A stretch of DNA of 34,956 bases. It comes from Candidatus Freyrarchaeum guaymasense. GTDB lineage: Archaea > Asgardarchaeota > Jordarchaeia > Jordarchaeales > Freyrarchaeaceae. The position numbers and the translations under genes were made by a program. The notes beneath the pieces were generated by a model. That model worked only from the letters and a program-made list of their open reading frames with translations. It was not told the origin of the DNA and did no database searches. The stretch covers positions 1 to 34,956 of the forward strand of contig JAUQZD010000004.1 of assembly GCA_030587405.1 (NCBI GenBank), given 5' to 3'. Positions 1 to 8,260 of the stretch are shown piece by piece (the stretch's first letter is position 1; each line of letters begins with the position of its first letter).

Positions 1-24
1 GTACCGCATAAGGAGGAAACCTAG

Positions 25-1119
25 TTGGCTTTTTTCCCTGCTTCGGGACTTATACGGGACCTCTCGCTTTCCCTCATGGTGGCTGCAATTCTTTTCTCAG
101 CGGAGTTTCTTATTCTGCTTCTTTACGAGTGGGCTAAGAGTTTACGCCGCATCGACGACGCGCGCTTTGCCTGGTCAATTTTCATGGCCGCCCTTATAGC
201 TCAGCTTTCATCGTTCATTATCTCGGATTTCTATGCTCCAAGCTGGGAGCGCGAGTTCTGGCTTAAGATGGGATACTTCTCCATACTATCCGGTCTCACA
301 GGATTTACATCTATCGTCGAGAGGAAGATTTTGCCAACACGTGGCGTTTTCACCCTCATCGGGCCAGTAGGAATACTGATCATTCTCATTTTCCCCCACT
401 TTATCTTCAAGTATGTTTCATACTTCTTTTTCTACCCAGCATACTCCGTGTTCTTCATTTTATTATTCCGCAGTTTACAGGGGAAGGCGGGGGAGCTCTT
501 AAGTATGCAAATTAACTTGTTCGTCGCCGGCTTCATTCTATTCCTATCCGGATACGCTTTGACATCTGATCTTTTCGTTCAGCTTTCAGGAGGATTATCC
601 TACCTTGTCGGCTCCGTTATGATGATGGCAGGCATAATATCGGTGAACTTCGCCATGTTGAGGATGCCGTCCTTTGGGGAGCTTGACTGGGATGCTAAGG
701 TTAAGGAGCTATACCTTATCTCGTCCACAGGCGTCCCCCTCCTCTACGTGAACTTTGAGACCGGAACGAGCACTGTTGGTCCCGACCAAGCCTTGACGGC
801 GGCGGTGCTATCGGCGCTGTCACTTGGATTAAAGAGGACAGGTAAAGGAGGTCGGGTCAGGGTGGTGGATCAGGGGGACTTGAAGTTTCTTTTCGGTTAC
901 GCCGGGAACGCCACCTTGGTTGTAGTCGCAACCGAGGACCTGTACATTATACGTAGGAAGATCGACGAGTTCATGCAGACCTTTGCCACCCTCTACGGGG
1001 AGATACTTGAAGCATGGGATGGGAACATAAGCGTTTTCAGGCCGGCGGAGGCGCTTGCAAGGAGCATATTTACAAGGACGGATCGAAGGCGACGGGGCGG
1101 GGAGCGGCGAAGTGGATGA
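25..1119 (+). CDS. 7-TM membrane protein with C-terminal longin/roadblock-like domain
   Basis: A 364-residue protein of unknown exact role. Seven hydrophobic segments are visible at roughly residues 15-35, 49-69, 82-97, 106-126, 128-147, 159-180 and 188-212. After residue 225 a soluble cytosolic domain follows, with alternating strands and helices (ELYLISSTGVPLLYVNF, then LTAAVLSALSLGL, then a strand near FLFGYAG and a helix IIRRKIDEFMQTFATLYGEI). That pattern resembles the longin/roadblock folds which in archaea accompany small GTPases; this fold call is by pattern, not a profile search. The tail is basic (TDRRRRGGERRSG). The start is TTG, supported by AGGAGG at 11-16, 8 nt upstream. No GTPase or kinase domain is present and no partner lies downstream on the same strand. 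It could be a membrane sensor or a membrane anchor for a GTPase system. Confidence 0.75.
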   Translation: MAFFPASGLIRDLSLSLMVAAILFSAEFLILLLYEWAKSLRRIDDARFAWSIFMAALIAQLSSFIISDFYAPSWEREFWLKMGYFSILSGLTGFTSIVERKILPTRGVFTLIGPVGILIILIFPHFIFKYVSYFFFYPAYSVFFILLFRSLQGKAGELLSMQINLFVAGFILFLSGYALTSDLFVQLSGGLSYLVGSVMMMAGIISVNFAMLRMPSFGELDWDAKVKELYLISSTGVPLLYVNFETGTSTVGPDQALTAAVLSALSLGLKRTGKGGRVRVVDQGDLKFLFGYAGNATLVVVATEDLYIIRRKIDEFMQTFATLYGEILEAWDGNISVFRPAEALARSIFTRTDRRRRGGERRSG

Positions 1120-1255
1120 GGCGGCCAAAGTGACGCTTACAGGCACCGGAGGGAACGCTTGAACCCTTAACATCCTTCAAGCCATGTCCTTCTGGCATGT
1201 CCGCGTTTTAGCGGCGGTTTAGTTGCGGCTGATTTGGGTGCTTCTCGGGGAAGGG

Positions 1256-2677
1256 TTATTGCTTGGTTGGATTGGCGGCTTGGAGGCTGCGAAGCCTTAA
1301 CATGTTGAGCCGGTGCTTGTTGAGGACGCTTAGCGCGAGCATGGCATCCCTCATCGACGTAAATGTCGGAACGCCACCCTTCTCAAGCCTTGCAGACCAC
1401 TCGTTTACCATGAGGCTTTCACCGCCTAGGAAGCACACTGTGAGCGGTTTACCCCACCTGTCCAGCGCGTCGACCACTATTGAAGGGTTAAAATCTGCTC
1501 CCTTAAAGAGAACAGAGATCACGAGGAGCATGTCGACCGAGGGATCCCTCATGGCGGCGTTTATAAGTACGCTGAACGTTTCGTCCGGTCCGCTACGCTC
1601 TATTGCAGCCCACATGTCAACCGGGTTGCCTACGGGAGACCAGTCGGGGAAAACCCTCCTCATCTTCCTCACCGTCTCCTCACTCAGCCTTGCTAGGCGA
1701 AGACCGTAGCGCTTGTAGACGTCCAGAGAGAGCACTCCTCCGGCTCCAGTCTGAGTTATTATGCAGAGCTTATCCCCCCTCGGAGTTGGCAGAAAGGAGA
1801 ATGATTTAAGGGCTGTGAATAGCTGGTCGAAGTCCTCAACTATTATCATGCCGGTCTGCTTAGCTAAGCCCTCGAAAACCTTGAAGTTGCCTGTTAACCC
1901 TCCAGTATGCGACGACGCCGCTTTAGCTCCTTCCTCCGTCACCCCTGCCTTGACGACGACCACCGGCTTACCTGCCCTTAGAGCTTTTAAAGCCGCGTTT
2001 CTGAAGCGGCGTCCATCCTTGACTGCTTCAAGGTAGATTCCAATGCAGCCTGTTTCATCGTCGTCAGCGTAGTAGCTGAGCACGTCCGACTCGTCGACGT
2101 CGCACTTGTTGCCTATGCACGCAACCTTGCTGAGGCCGAAGTTCTGAGATGACGTAATCCACTGGATGAAGGCGCTCGCGAAGAGCCCCGTCTGACCTAC
2201 TAGGGATGCCGGGCCTTGGCCCGGCTTCTCAAGGTTCACGAAGGACGTAACTAAACCGCTTGAAACGTTAACCGTTCCTATGCTGTTTGGGCCCATAACG
2301 CGGGCACCATACCTTGAGGCGACTTCAACCAGCCTCTTCTCAAGCAGTTTTCCTTCCTCTCCATCGTCGGAGAAGCCTGCCGCCGGGATTATGAAGCGTC
2401 TAACCCCTGCCTCGCAGCACTCCTTAACAGCGTCTACAACTAGGTTTCGAGGGATCACAACTACAGCTAGGTCCACCGGTTTTGGGACCTCCGAAATGTG
2501 GTGGTAAAACTTTAACCCTAAAACTTCTCCTCCCTTAGGGTTAACCGGGTAAATTTCTCCTTTATAACCGAACTTAAGGAGGTTCTTTAGAATTATGAAG
2601 CCGGCTTTACCCGGGGTGGTGGAGGCCCCTATGACTGCTAAGCTCCTAGGATTAAAGAAGAAATCCAATGTTCCCAC
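1256..2677 (-). CDS. ADP-forming acyl/acetyl-CoA synthetase, alpha subunit
   Basis: Alpha subunit of the archaeal NDP-forming acyl-CoA synthetase, which converts acyl-CoA + ADP + Pi to acid + CoA + ATP and conserves energy in peptide or sugar fermentation. An N-terminal CoA-binding Rossmann domain (VIGASTTPGKAG near residue 15) is followed by ligase domains with the MGPNSIG motif near 128. The phosphohistidine motif SHTGG places the catalytic His at residue 257, the position of the active-site His in the Pyrococcus furiosus alpha subunit. The length of 473 residues fits a separate alpha chain; the ATP-grasp beta subunit is neither fused nor in this window. The start is GTG. Ten nucleotides of A/T-rich box A lie at 2706-2716. 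The substrate could be acetate or a branched-chain or aryl acid; sequence alone does not decide. Confidence 0.9.
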   Translation of the reverse strand: MGTLDFFFNPRSLAVIGASTTPGKAGFIILKNLLKFGYKGEIYPVNPKGGEVLGLKFYHHISEVPKPVDLAVVVIPRNLVVDAVKECCEAGVRRFIIPAAGFSDDGEEGKLLEKRLVEVASRYGARVMGPNSIGTVNVSSGLVTSFVNLEKPGQGPASLVGQTGLFASAFIQWITSSQNFGLSKVACIGNKCDVDESDVLSYYADDDETGCIGIYLEAVKDGRRFRNAALKALRAGKPVVVVKAGVTEEGAKAASSHTGGLTGNFKVFEGLAKQTGMIIVEDFDQLFTALKSFSFLPTPRGDKLCIITQTGAGGVLSLDVYKRYGLRLARLSEETVRKMRRVFPDWSPVGNPVDMWAAIERSGPDETFSVLINAAMRDPSVDMLLVISVLFKGADFNPSIVVDALDRWGKPLTVCFLGGESLMVNEWSARLEKGGVPTFTSMRDAMLALSVLNKHRLNMLRLRSLQAANPTKQ

Positions 2678-3238
2678 CTCACTTTTCCACAGAAAAAGGA
2701 GGCTGCTTAAAAGAATTTCTGAGTTTGGCAGTAGACGGCTAGTGAGGCTTCATTAAGGGCTTGCCCACTGGTTAAGGCGGGATGATTGTTCAAGGAGGTA
2801 ACGCTTCCGGGCAGGCCGCCGTGACCGGGGTGGAGTGCGGATTCTCTACTTTAGGAGTTACCGAGGCAGGGAACCCTTGATCTAAAGAAGTGCAGGGTGG
2901 AGACGTGGCGTTGACCACGAGGTTTTAACGGGAGGTATAACCTGAGAATGGAGGAGGCTATGAGAAAGATTTATAACCCAATAGTTTCGTTACTCGCTTT
3001 CAAGATGGGTGATATCCGATGGGGGCGCCCAACGTCGAACCTAAACCCTGTTTTTCGTTGACTCTCCTTTCCGATGGGGGAGGCGGCCTAGTGAATTTCA
3101 GGAGGACTGTGGGAAAGAGAGGATCTATAGTGCTGAGCCGGGGGGCTACCCATTATTGTTGGAGGGAAAGTAGGATGCTGCCCCTAGAAGGCTTAACTGG
3201 AAAGGGGACTAGTGGAAAGTGGATGTCAGGTGGGATGC
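2678..3238. other. 561-bp gene-poor gap between divergent genes
   Basis: No convincing protein gene. It holds a good TATA-like element, GATTTATAACCC at 2968-2979, which lies about 260 bp ahead of treT and so implies either a long leader or a short separate transcript. A possible 37-codon reading frame (2949-3062, start MEEAMRKIYN) has poorly spaced SD support, and an 82-codon frame (3019-3267) overlaps treT and has low-complexity, gene-unlike composition. Short hairpins such as GGGCTTGCCC (2757-2766) are present, but no riboswitch or tRNA pattern could be completed. Confidence 0.4.
2706..2716 (-). promoter_or_regulatory. Box A (TATA) for the acyl-CoA synthetase gene
   Basis: Read on the minus strand the site is TCTTTTAAGC, about 30-40 bp ahead of the GTG start at 2677. 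This predicts a very short leader. Placed by eye; no consensus scoring was possible. Confidence 0.45.
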
Positions 3239-4459
3239 ATGGCTGTAAGAGACGTCAGAGAGTATGAGCCTGTTGTTGGCAGGGACGAGGTTGAAGACAT
3301 CCTCTGCATGGCGGAGAGGGTTAAGGGTGCAAGGGTCATCCACGTGAACGCTACCGCCTATGGTGGAGGAGTAGCTGAAATACTAAAAAGCCTCGTCCCC
3401 CTCACCAAGTCGGTTGGTGTGAAGGCTGAGTGGCTCGTCATTCGTGGAAGTAAGGATTTCTTTGACGTAACCAAGTCGATCCACAACGCGTTGCAGGGGG
3501 ACACGTCCATAGAAATAGGCAGGAACCTACAGGAGATATACCTTAAAGTTAACGAGATAAATTCTGAGATGCTTAAGTCAGACTCCTTGGACAGTGACGG
3601 CGTTGTTGTGATCCATGATCCTCAGCCTCTTCCGCTTGTGGAGTTTAGGGAGGGTGGCAGGTGGGTTTGGAGGTGCCACATTGACACCTCCCAGCCAAAC
3701 ATGAAGGTCTGGAGCTTCCTGAAGAAATACGTCGAAAAGTACGACGCACTAATATTCTCGCATGAGGCATATGTGCCAGGGGACATTAGAAACTTTAAGG
3801 TTTTCATAAGGCACCCGTGCATAGATCCTTTGTCTGATAAGAATAGGGGTTTGGGTCAGTCTGAGATTTTGGGTGTTCTTGAGAGGTATGGGGTTGACCC
3901 TGACAGGCCTATTATTGGTCAGGTTGCGAGGTTTGACCCCTGGAAGAACCCTTTAGGGGTAATAGACACGTTCAGGAAGGTGAGGGAGAAGGTTGAGGAC
4001 GTACAGCTCGTCCTCATAGGATGTTTCGCCCATGATGATCCTGAGTGTGGGGAATGGTACGAGAAAACTGTTAGGGAGGCTGAGAGGTTCAGGGATGTAC
4101 ACGTGCTGGCAAACCTTGAGGACGTCGAGGTTAACGCTTTCCAGAGGTCTTTCTCGGTTGCACTTCAGCTCTCCATAAAGGAGGGGTTCGGGCTGACGGT
4201 CAGCGAGTCCCTATGGAAGGAGGTGCCAGTTGTAGCAACCCGGGCGGGGGGTATACCATTACAGGTTATTGACGGGGTTACAGGGTTCCTCGTGGACAGC
4301 GTTGAGGAGGCAGCTGAGAAGGTTACGCTCCTCCTCAGGAGGAGGTGGCTGGCTAAGAAGCTTGGACAGGAAGGAATGAATCATGTCAAAAGGAACTTTT
4401 TGGTTACTAAGGACTTAAAGGAGCATCTTAGACTTCAGATAGAACTAGTCGGTGAATAA
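3239..4459 (+). CDS. treT: Trehalose glycosyltransferring synthase (TreT-type GT4)
   Basis: A GT-B fold glycosyltransferase that in Thermococcus, Pyrococcus and Thermoproteus joins an NDP-glucose and glucose to make trehalose in one step. The N-terminal acceptor domain shows the glycine-rich loop of the family (AYGGGVAEIL, residues 40-49). The donor domain shows VARFDPWKNP near residue 228 and the E-x7-E signature KEGFGLTVSE near 313-322, which contacts the nucleotide sugar. Length is 406 residues, normal for TreT. I chose the ATG at 3239, preceded by AGGTGGG, rather than an upstream start at 3212. The 3' end abuts the HEAT-repeat gene region. The window also encodes OtsA-OtsB, so the organism has two trehalose routes. 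A related GT4 such as trehalose phosphorylase-like TreP cannot be fully excluded. Confidence 0.85.
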   Translation: MAVRDVREYEPVVGRDEVEDILCMAERVKGARVIHVNATAYGGGVAEILKSLVPLTKSVGVKAEWLVIRGSKDFFDVTKSIHNALQGDTSIEIGRNLQEIYLKVNEINSEMLKSDSLDSDGVVVIHDPQPLPLVEFREGGRWVWRCHIDTSQPNMKVWSFLKKYVEKYDALIFSHEAYVPGDIRNFKVFIRHPCIDPLSDKNRGLGQSEILGVLERYGVDPDRPIIGQVARFDPWKNPLGVIDTFRKVREKVEDVQLVLIGCFAHDDPECGEWYEKTVREAERFRDVHVLANLEDVEVNAFQRSFSVALQLSIKEGFGLTVSESLWKEVPVVATRAGGIPLQVIDGVTGFLVDSVEEAAEKVTLLLRRRWLAKKLGQEGMNHVKRNFLVTKDLKEHLRLQIELVGE

Positions 4460-4546
4460 GCCGATTGGACGTGAATTCCAGTTTCTGTTGGCACGCTGCC
4501 TCTTGGTACAACGGGCTAAAAACCGGTCTTCAACAGGCGAACCCTC

Positions 4547-4556
4547 AAAAATTTAT
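4547..4556 (+). promoter_or_regulatory. Box A ahead of the HEAT-repeat gene
   Basis: AAAATTTATG lies about 55 bp upstream of the chosen GTG start at 4608. It argues against the far upstream start at 4452, which would lie before the promoter. Confidence 0.45.
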
Positions 4557-4607
4557 GGGTTACGTTTTAAAGGTGGTTGTACGCCTTTAAGGTTTAGAGG
4601 TGGAACC

Positions 4608-5651
4608 GTGACGATGCGTCCCATGTCAAGGAAGGTCAGGGAGGCGGTTGAGAAGTACAGGTCTGGTAGACGCAAGGAAGCCATCCTCCAGCTTGTCTAC
4701 CTTCTAAGCGATAGGGATGAAAGGACTAGGATTGAAGCCATAGACTTCCTGGGAGAGTTCGGGGACGCGGACGTGGTGGACGAGCTTGCACGGCTCACTG
4801 AAAGGGAAGGAGTGGAGGTTAGGGTCAGGGTTGCTAGGGCTCTCAGCAAGATTGGAAGCCCTCAGGCCTTAACCCATCTTGAAAAGTTTTTGGACGACGA
4901 GGATGGAGACGTCAGGCTCGCGGCGATTAAAGGGATAATTCATGTTTCTAAGGGGAGAAGCTTCGACGTGCTGGCTAAGGCTTTAGGGGATGACGATGAG
5001 CGCGTTAGAACCGCGGCGATGGAAGCCCTCATAAAGGTTGCGTCAAGCTTTTCCGATAAGCTCATTGAACTGCTTAAAAGTGACGATTGGAGGGTGAGGG
5101 CTGGGGCTGCAAGGGTGCTCGGCGAGGTTGGGGAGGTGAGGGCTAAAGACGAGCTTTTAAGGCTCCTAGACGACTGGGACTGGAGGGTTAGAGGGGAGGC
5201 TGCTGAGGCGCTCGGGAAGATAGCGGATGAGGAGGTCGTCCCATACCTGGGTAGGATGCTGCGGGAGAGGGAGGCTGAGCTCAGGGTGAGCGCTGTCAGA
5301 GCGCTGGGGTTAACTCGTTCCCCTAAGGCAAGGGAGTTCCTTGAGGAAGCACTAAGGGACGAGGATGCCAGAGTTCGCTTCTGGGCCGCATCAGCGCTGG
5401 GAAGCATGGGCGACGAGGATGCGGAGGACGCTCTGGTCAAAGCCCTATCAGACGTGGACCTGCAGGTTAAGCTGGCTGCACTAAAAGCATTAAGCAGGGT
5501 TGGAGGTGTGAAAGCGGCAAGGGCTGTGGATCCTCTTCGCCTGCATCCGGAGGAGAAGGTTAGGAGGGAGGCTGAGAGAGCGCTTAAAGCGATTGCCTTA
5601 AGACATAACGTGTCAGTGGATGAAATGCTGAGGAGGGCTGAGGAGGGTTGA
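4608..5651 (+). CDS. HEAT-repeat (PBS-lyase type) protein
   Basis: About 347 residues composed almost entirely of HEAT repeats of roughly 31 residues: each unit reads as a helix pair with D-x-x-V-R-x-x-A-A-x-A-L-G-x-x-G and a following D or P, for example near VRVRVARALSKIGS, DWRVRAGAARVLGEVG, DWRVRGEAAEALGKIA and ARVRFWAASALGSMG. Such proteins are scaffolds for protein-protein contacts; no catalytic residues of phycobilin lyases are expected in an archaeon. I set the start at GTG 4608 because GAGGTGG at 4597-4603 precedes it; ATG 4614 is the alternative. The longer frame from 4452 overlaps the treT stop and has non-repeat, gene-unlike sequence. The binding partner is unknown. Confidence 0.85.
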   Translation: MTMRPMSRKVREAVEKYRSGRRKEAILQLVYLLSDRDERTRIEAIDFLGEFGDADVVDELARLTEREGVEVRVRVARALSKIGSPQALTHLEKFLDDEDGDVRLAAIKGIIHVSKGRSFDVLAKALGDDDERVRTAAMEALIKVASSFSDKLIELLKSDDWRVRAGAARVLGEVGEVRAKDELLRLLDDWDWRVRGEAAEALGKIADEEVVPYLGRMLREREAELRVSAVRALGLTRSPKAREFLEEALRDEDARVRFWAASALGSMGDEDAEDALVKALSDVDLQVKLAALKALSRVGGVKAARAVDPLRLHPEEKVRREAERALKAIALRHNVSVDEMLRRAEEG

Positions 5652-5700
5652 GGGGTCTAGCCCTGAATAACCCTTTACGCTACCTGTCCCTTTAGGCTTG

Positions 5701-7020
5701 CTAGCTGTTTAGGGTGGCCTCTGCCAGTTTGAGGGTGCGCCTTGCTAGGTGTGAGATCCTGCTGTTGTTGAAGTTCGTGATGGAGCTTTCAACAGTGTCT
5801 TTAAGGGGTTTAATCCATTTCTTTGGCAGGTTCTTTGCGCCTAAAATGACTCCGAGTATAGAGCCTGTTGTTGCACCGTTGCAGTCGGTGTCCAGTCCTC
5901 CCATAACGCTGATCGTCACGCTCTTCTCGTATTCACCCTCCCCGTAGAGGAGTCCTAGAAGGACGAGGGCTGCATTGTTTATTGTGTGTACTGGACTGTA
6001 GTGGCCATACTTATCCATTATTCTCTCCCACGTGCTTCTCCAATCGTCACGTTTCTTACTCCAGTTGACGGTGTCCCTTACCGCCTCCGCAAGCCTTGAC
6101 CGTTTGGGGATCTCGGATAGGCCGATTTCAACTATTTCTTCGATGTCGCTTGTCGTGAAAGCTGCGCTTAGCATAGCGCTGACGAACATTTCACCGTACA
6201 CGCCGTTCTTAACGTGGGAGAGGCTGCCATCCCTATATGCAAGCTCGGCTCCGAGCTCTGGCTTTCCAGGCGTCACGTAGCCCCACATGTCCGCCCTAAT
6301 CTGCGCACCTATCCATTCCCTGTAAGGGTTCATGAAAGTGGCTGTCTCCGGGGGTGTGAGGCCGTTTACAAGGTTCCTGTATGCTGCACGTTCCGCCGTG
6401 TAAACCATGAGGTATGGGATCATGGTCAGCCAGACGGTGCCGACGTCCACCGTGGTGAAGTTGAAGCCTACTGTTTCAAGTAGGTGAAGGTTTAGGATCG
6501 TGTAATCTATGTCGTCGTCGCGCGGCATCCCCCTTATGTGTCCAAGCAGGACTCTACGGTTTAGGAGCCGGTGCCTAAGCCAGTCGGGGAAGTCGGCGGG
6601 TTCTGGTAATGGCGGGAAGTAATTTCTGAGGGGATAGGCGTCCGCCCTCCTCAACCACTCCTCGATCTGCTCTTTAGTCAGAAGTTCAGCTGGTTTGCCT
6701 AGAAGGCACCCTGCACACCTTCCAAGCCACCCTCCAAGAATCCTGTCTAAGAGCTCCCTCCTCGACAGGTCAAGGTCTATGACCCTTGGCCCCTCAGGCC
6801 TCTCAGTCCTTATGCCGTTCAGGTCTACGGGTTCCTTGTAAGGGAAGCTTGGCCTCAACCGGCACCTTCCCAGCTCCTTCAGAAGCTCCTCAAGCTCTGA
6901 GCGGCTTCCCCTCCCTGCCCCCTTGAACTCCTCCTCAACCCTCGTAACGTCGTATCCCTCTTCTCTCATCTGGGTTATCTCGTCAGCCACCAGCTGTTTA
7001 AGCTCTTCCAACCCCACCAT
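5701..7020 (-). CDS. ADP-ribosylglycohydrolase-family protein
   Basis: Member of the DraG/crystallin-J1 family, magnesium-dependent hydrolases that remove ADP-ribose or related glycosides. Visible signatures are GGWLGRCAGCLLGKP near residue 94, the metal-binding acidic cluster RDDDIDYT near 165 and the family hallmark GGLDTDCNGATTGSILG near 371-387. Length 439 is larger than classic DraG (about 290) because of a helical N-terminal extension of about 90 residues beginning LEELKQLVADEI; this matches the long variants seen in archaea and bacteria whose substrates are mostly unknown. The start ATG at 7018-7020 is preceded by a TATA element at 7044-7054. It stands alone between two plus-strand genes, so context gives no substrate. 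Confidence 0.85.
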   Translation of the reverse strand: MVGLEELKQLVADEITQMREEGYDVTRVEEEFKGAGRGSRSELEELLKELGRCRLRPSFPYKEPVDLNGIRTERPEGPRVIDLDLSRRELLDRILGGWLGRCAGCLLGKPAELLTKEQIEEWLRRADAYPLRNYFPPLPEPADFPDWLRHRLLNRRVLLGHIRGMPRDDDIDYTILNLHLLETVGFNFTTVDVGTVWLTMIPYLMVYTAERAAYRNLVNGLTPPETATFMNPYREWIGAQIRADMWGYVTPGKPELGAELAYRDGSLSHVKNGVYGEMFVSAMLSAAFTTSDIEEIVEIGLSEIPKRSRLAEAVRDTVNWSKKRDDWRSTWERIMDKYGHYSPVHTINNAALVLLGLLYGEGEYEKSVTISVMGGLDTDCNGATTGSILGVILGAKNLPKKWIKPLKDTVESSITNFNNSRISHLARRTLKLAEATLNS

Positions 7021-7374
7021 AACCCATTCACCTTAACATCCACCTATAATATAGTAACATCACTCTGAGAGCAGAGCTAATTAAAAAATTCTGCTGCCGC
7101 AGGAGCCGGAAAATTTAGGGTGTTCAAGGATGTGTTCCAAGCGGCAACCAACCTTCAGACGGCTTAAGTCATTGCTTCAGGTAGCATCGATAAGAGGGCG
7201 TAGCCATGGCTTACGGTGGCGGAGGAACCTTCTGGAGGAGGGTGGAGGAGGCTTCATAGGGATGCTCGCAAAAGGCTACTGGAAAGGAGGGGTGAGGTCA
7301 ACGTTTTCAGCGTCGGCGGGAACCCTTAAATTTACCGGAGAAAGACGTTTCTAAAGGGGTTAGAGGGAATTGAA
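7021..7374. other. 354-bp intergenic gap with divergent promoters
   Basis: Contains the minus-strand TATA element at 7044-7054 for the ADP-ribosylglycohydrolase and a plus-strand element CTTAAATTTA at 7325-7334 for the hydrolase. A 74-codon frame (7130-7354) is Gly/Arg-rich, has no homology I recognise and was not called. Nothing else seen. Confidence 0.45.
7044..7054 (-). promoter_or_regulatory. Box A for the ADP-ribosylglycohydrolase gene
   Basis: Minus-strand CTATATTATAG, 24-34 bp upstream of the ATG at 7020, which predicts a nearly leaderless transcript. Confidence 0.55.
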
Positions 7375-8157
7375 GTGGAGGGTAAAAGTTTGGGAAGAAG
7401 GATTCTGGTTCTTCCTGGAGGGTTCTGCTACTCCAGGGTTCTCTATCGACGCCTAGCCGAGTACTGCTCCGCTTATGGTTGGAGTTTCGTATATGGCGAG
7501 TACTATGCCGGGCCGGAGGAGCTCATTATCCCATGTGGGGAGAGCATGGAGGAATACTGCTATGGGCTCAGGAAGCTTGTATCCGATACGAAGCCAGACC
7601 TGATTATTGGACACTCGTTCTCGGCGAACGTTTTACTCTACTACTTGTCCAAGGGGGAGCCAAGGGAGAAGCTTGTGATTTATGCCCCCAGCTTCCACGA
7701 ATCCCACGAGAACCCGTTACTCCGTAGCATAGCCAAGTATGCTCCTTGGATGTTCACGAACAGGGTGGCGCTTTCCTTTCTCCGCGCATTAGCAGGGTCC
7801 ATGGTTTCAGGCTACCTGGTTGAAGGGAGGAAAAGCCCGGTCTACGAGGAGGTAAAGGAGATGATTAAAAGCACATTCAACAGGGAAACAGGCGTCTTGG
7901 TCAGAGCACAGCTGAAAGCATTCTTCGATCACATACGTGAACCATTACTTGACGAGTGGGAAATGGTGCTGTCCAGTAAGAGCACGGTGCGCCTCGTTTA
8001 CGGCGAGCACGATGAGATCTTTAGGAAGCTGTCTAGGGACGTAAGGTTCAAGGGTCAGGGGGACGTCATATCGCTAATCCATGATGCGGGACATATGGCG
8101 GTTATGGAGAAGCCGGGAGACTTTGCCAGCATGGTGATGGAGGTACTTCGCCAATAG
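7375..8157 (+). CDS. Alpha/beta-fold hydrolase
   Basis: A 260-residue single-domain alpha/beta hydrolase. The nucleophile elbow is GHSFSA with Ser81; the acid is probably the Asp in YGEHDEIF near residue 212 and the base His is in DAGHMAVMEKP near 240, which is the standard Ser-Asp-His order. The early LPGGFCYS loop is where an oxyanion-hole segment would lie. There is no signal peptide, so it is cytosolic. The start is GTG with AGAGGG about 8 nt upstream. Substrate is unknown: esterase, lipase or C-C hydrolase activities are all possible in this fold. Confidence 0.8.
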   Translation: MEGKSLGRRILVLPGGFCYSRVLYRRLAEYCSAYGWSFVYGEYYAGPEELIIPCGESMEEYCYGLRKLVSDTKPDLIIGHSFSANVLLYYLSKGEPREKLVIYAPSFHESHENPLLRSIAKYAPWMFTNRVALSFLRALAGSMVSGYLVEGRKSPVYEEVKEMIKSTFNRETGVLVRAQLKAFFDHIREPLLDEWEMVLSSKSTVRLVYGEHDEIFRKLSRDVRFKGQGDVISLIHDAGHMAVMEKPGDFASMVMEVLRQ

Positions 8158-8260
8158 TGGAGCAAGTTGAGTGCTTCACCATGAGTAGAGCTTTAAGGTA
8201 AAGGTTTTAAGGATATGACATCCAATTGTTAATTGCCACCACCAGTGGGGGGATTTTAGA

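Noticed and set aside
829..1173. 114-codon minus-strand frame opposite the 7-TM gene
   Set aside because: Runs opposite to a better supported gene with SD; composition (Pro/Ser/Arg) is shadow-like and no family is visible.
3019..3267. 82-codon frame overlapping the treT start
   Set aside because: Gly/Arg-rich, no SD, overlaps treT in another phase.
4452..4607. N-terminal extension of the HEAT-repeat protein starting at GTG 4452
   Set aside because: Overlaps the treT stop, lies before the promoter at 4547 and has no repeat or SD.
4940..5440. 166-codon minus-strand frame in the HEAT-repeat gene
   Set aside because: Ser/Leu/Ala-rich mirror of the repeat DNA; repeat structure on the plus strand is clear.
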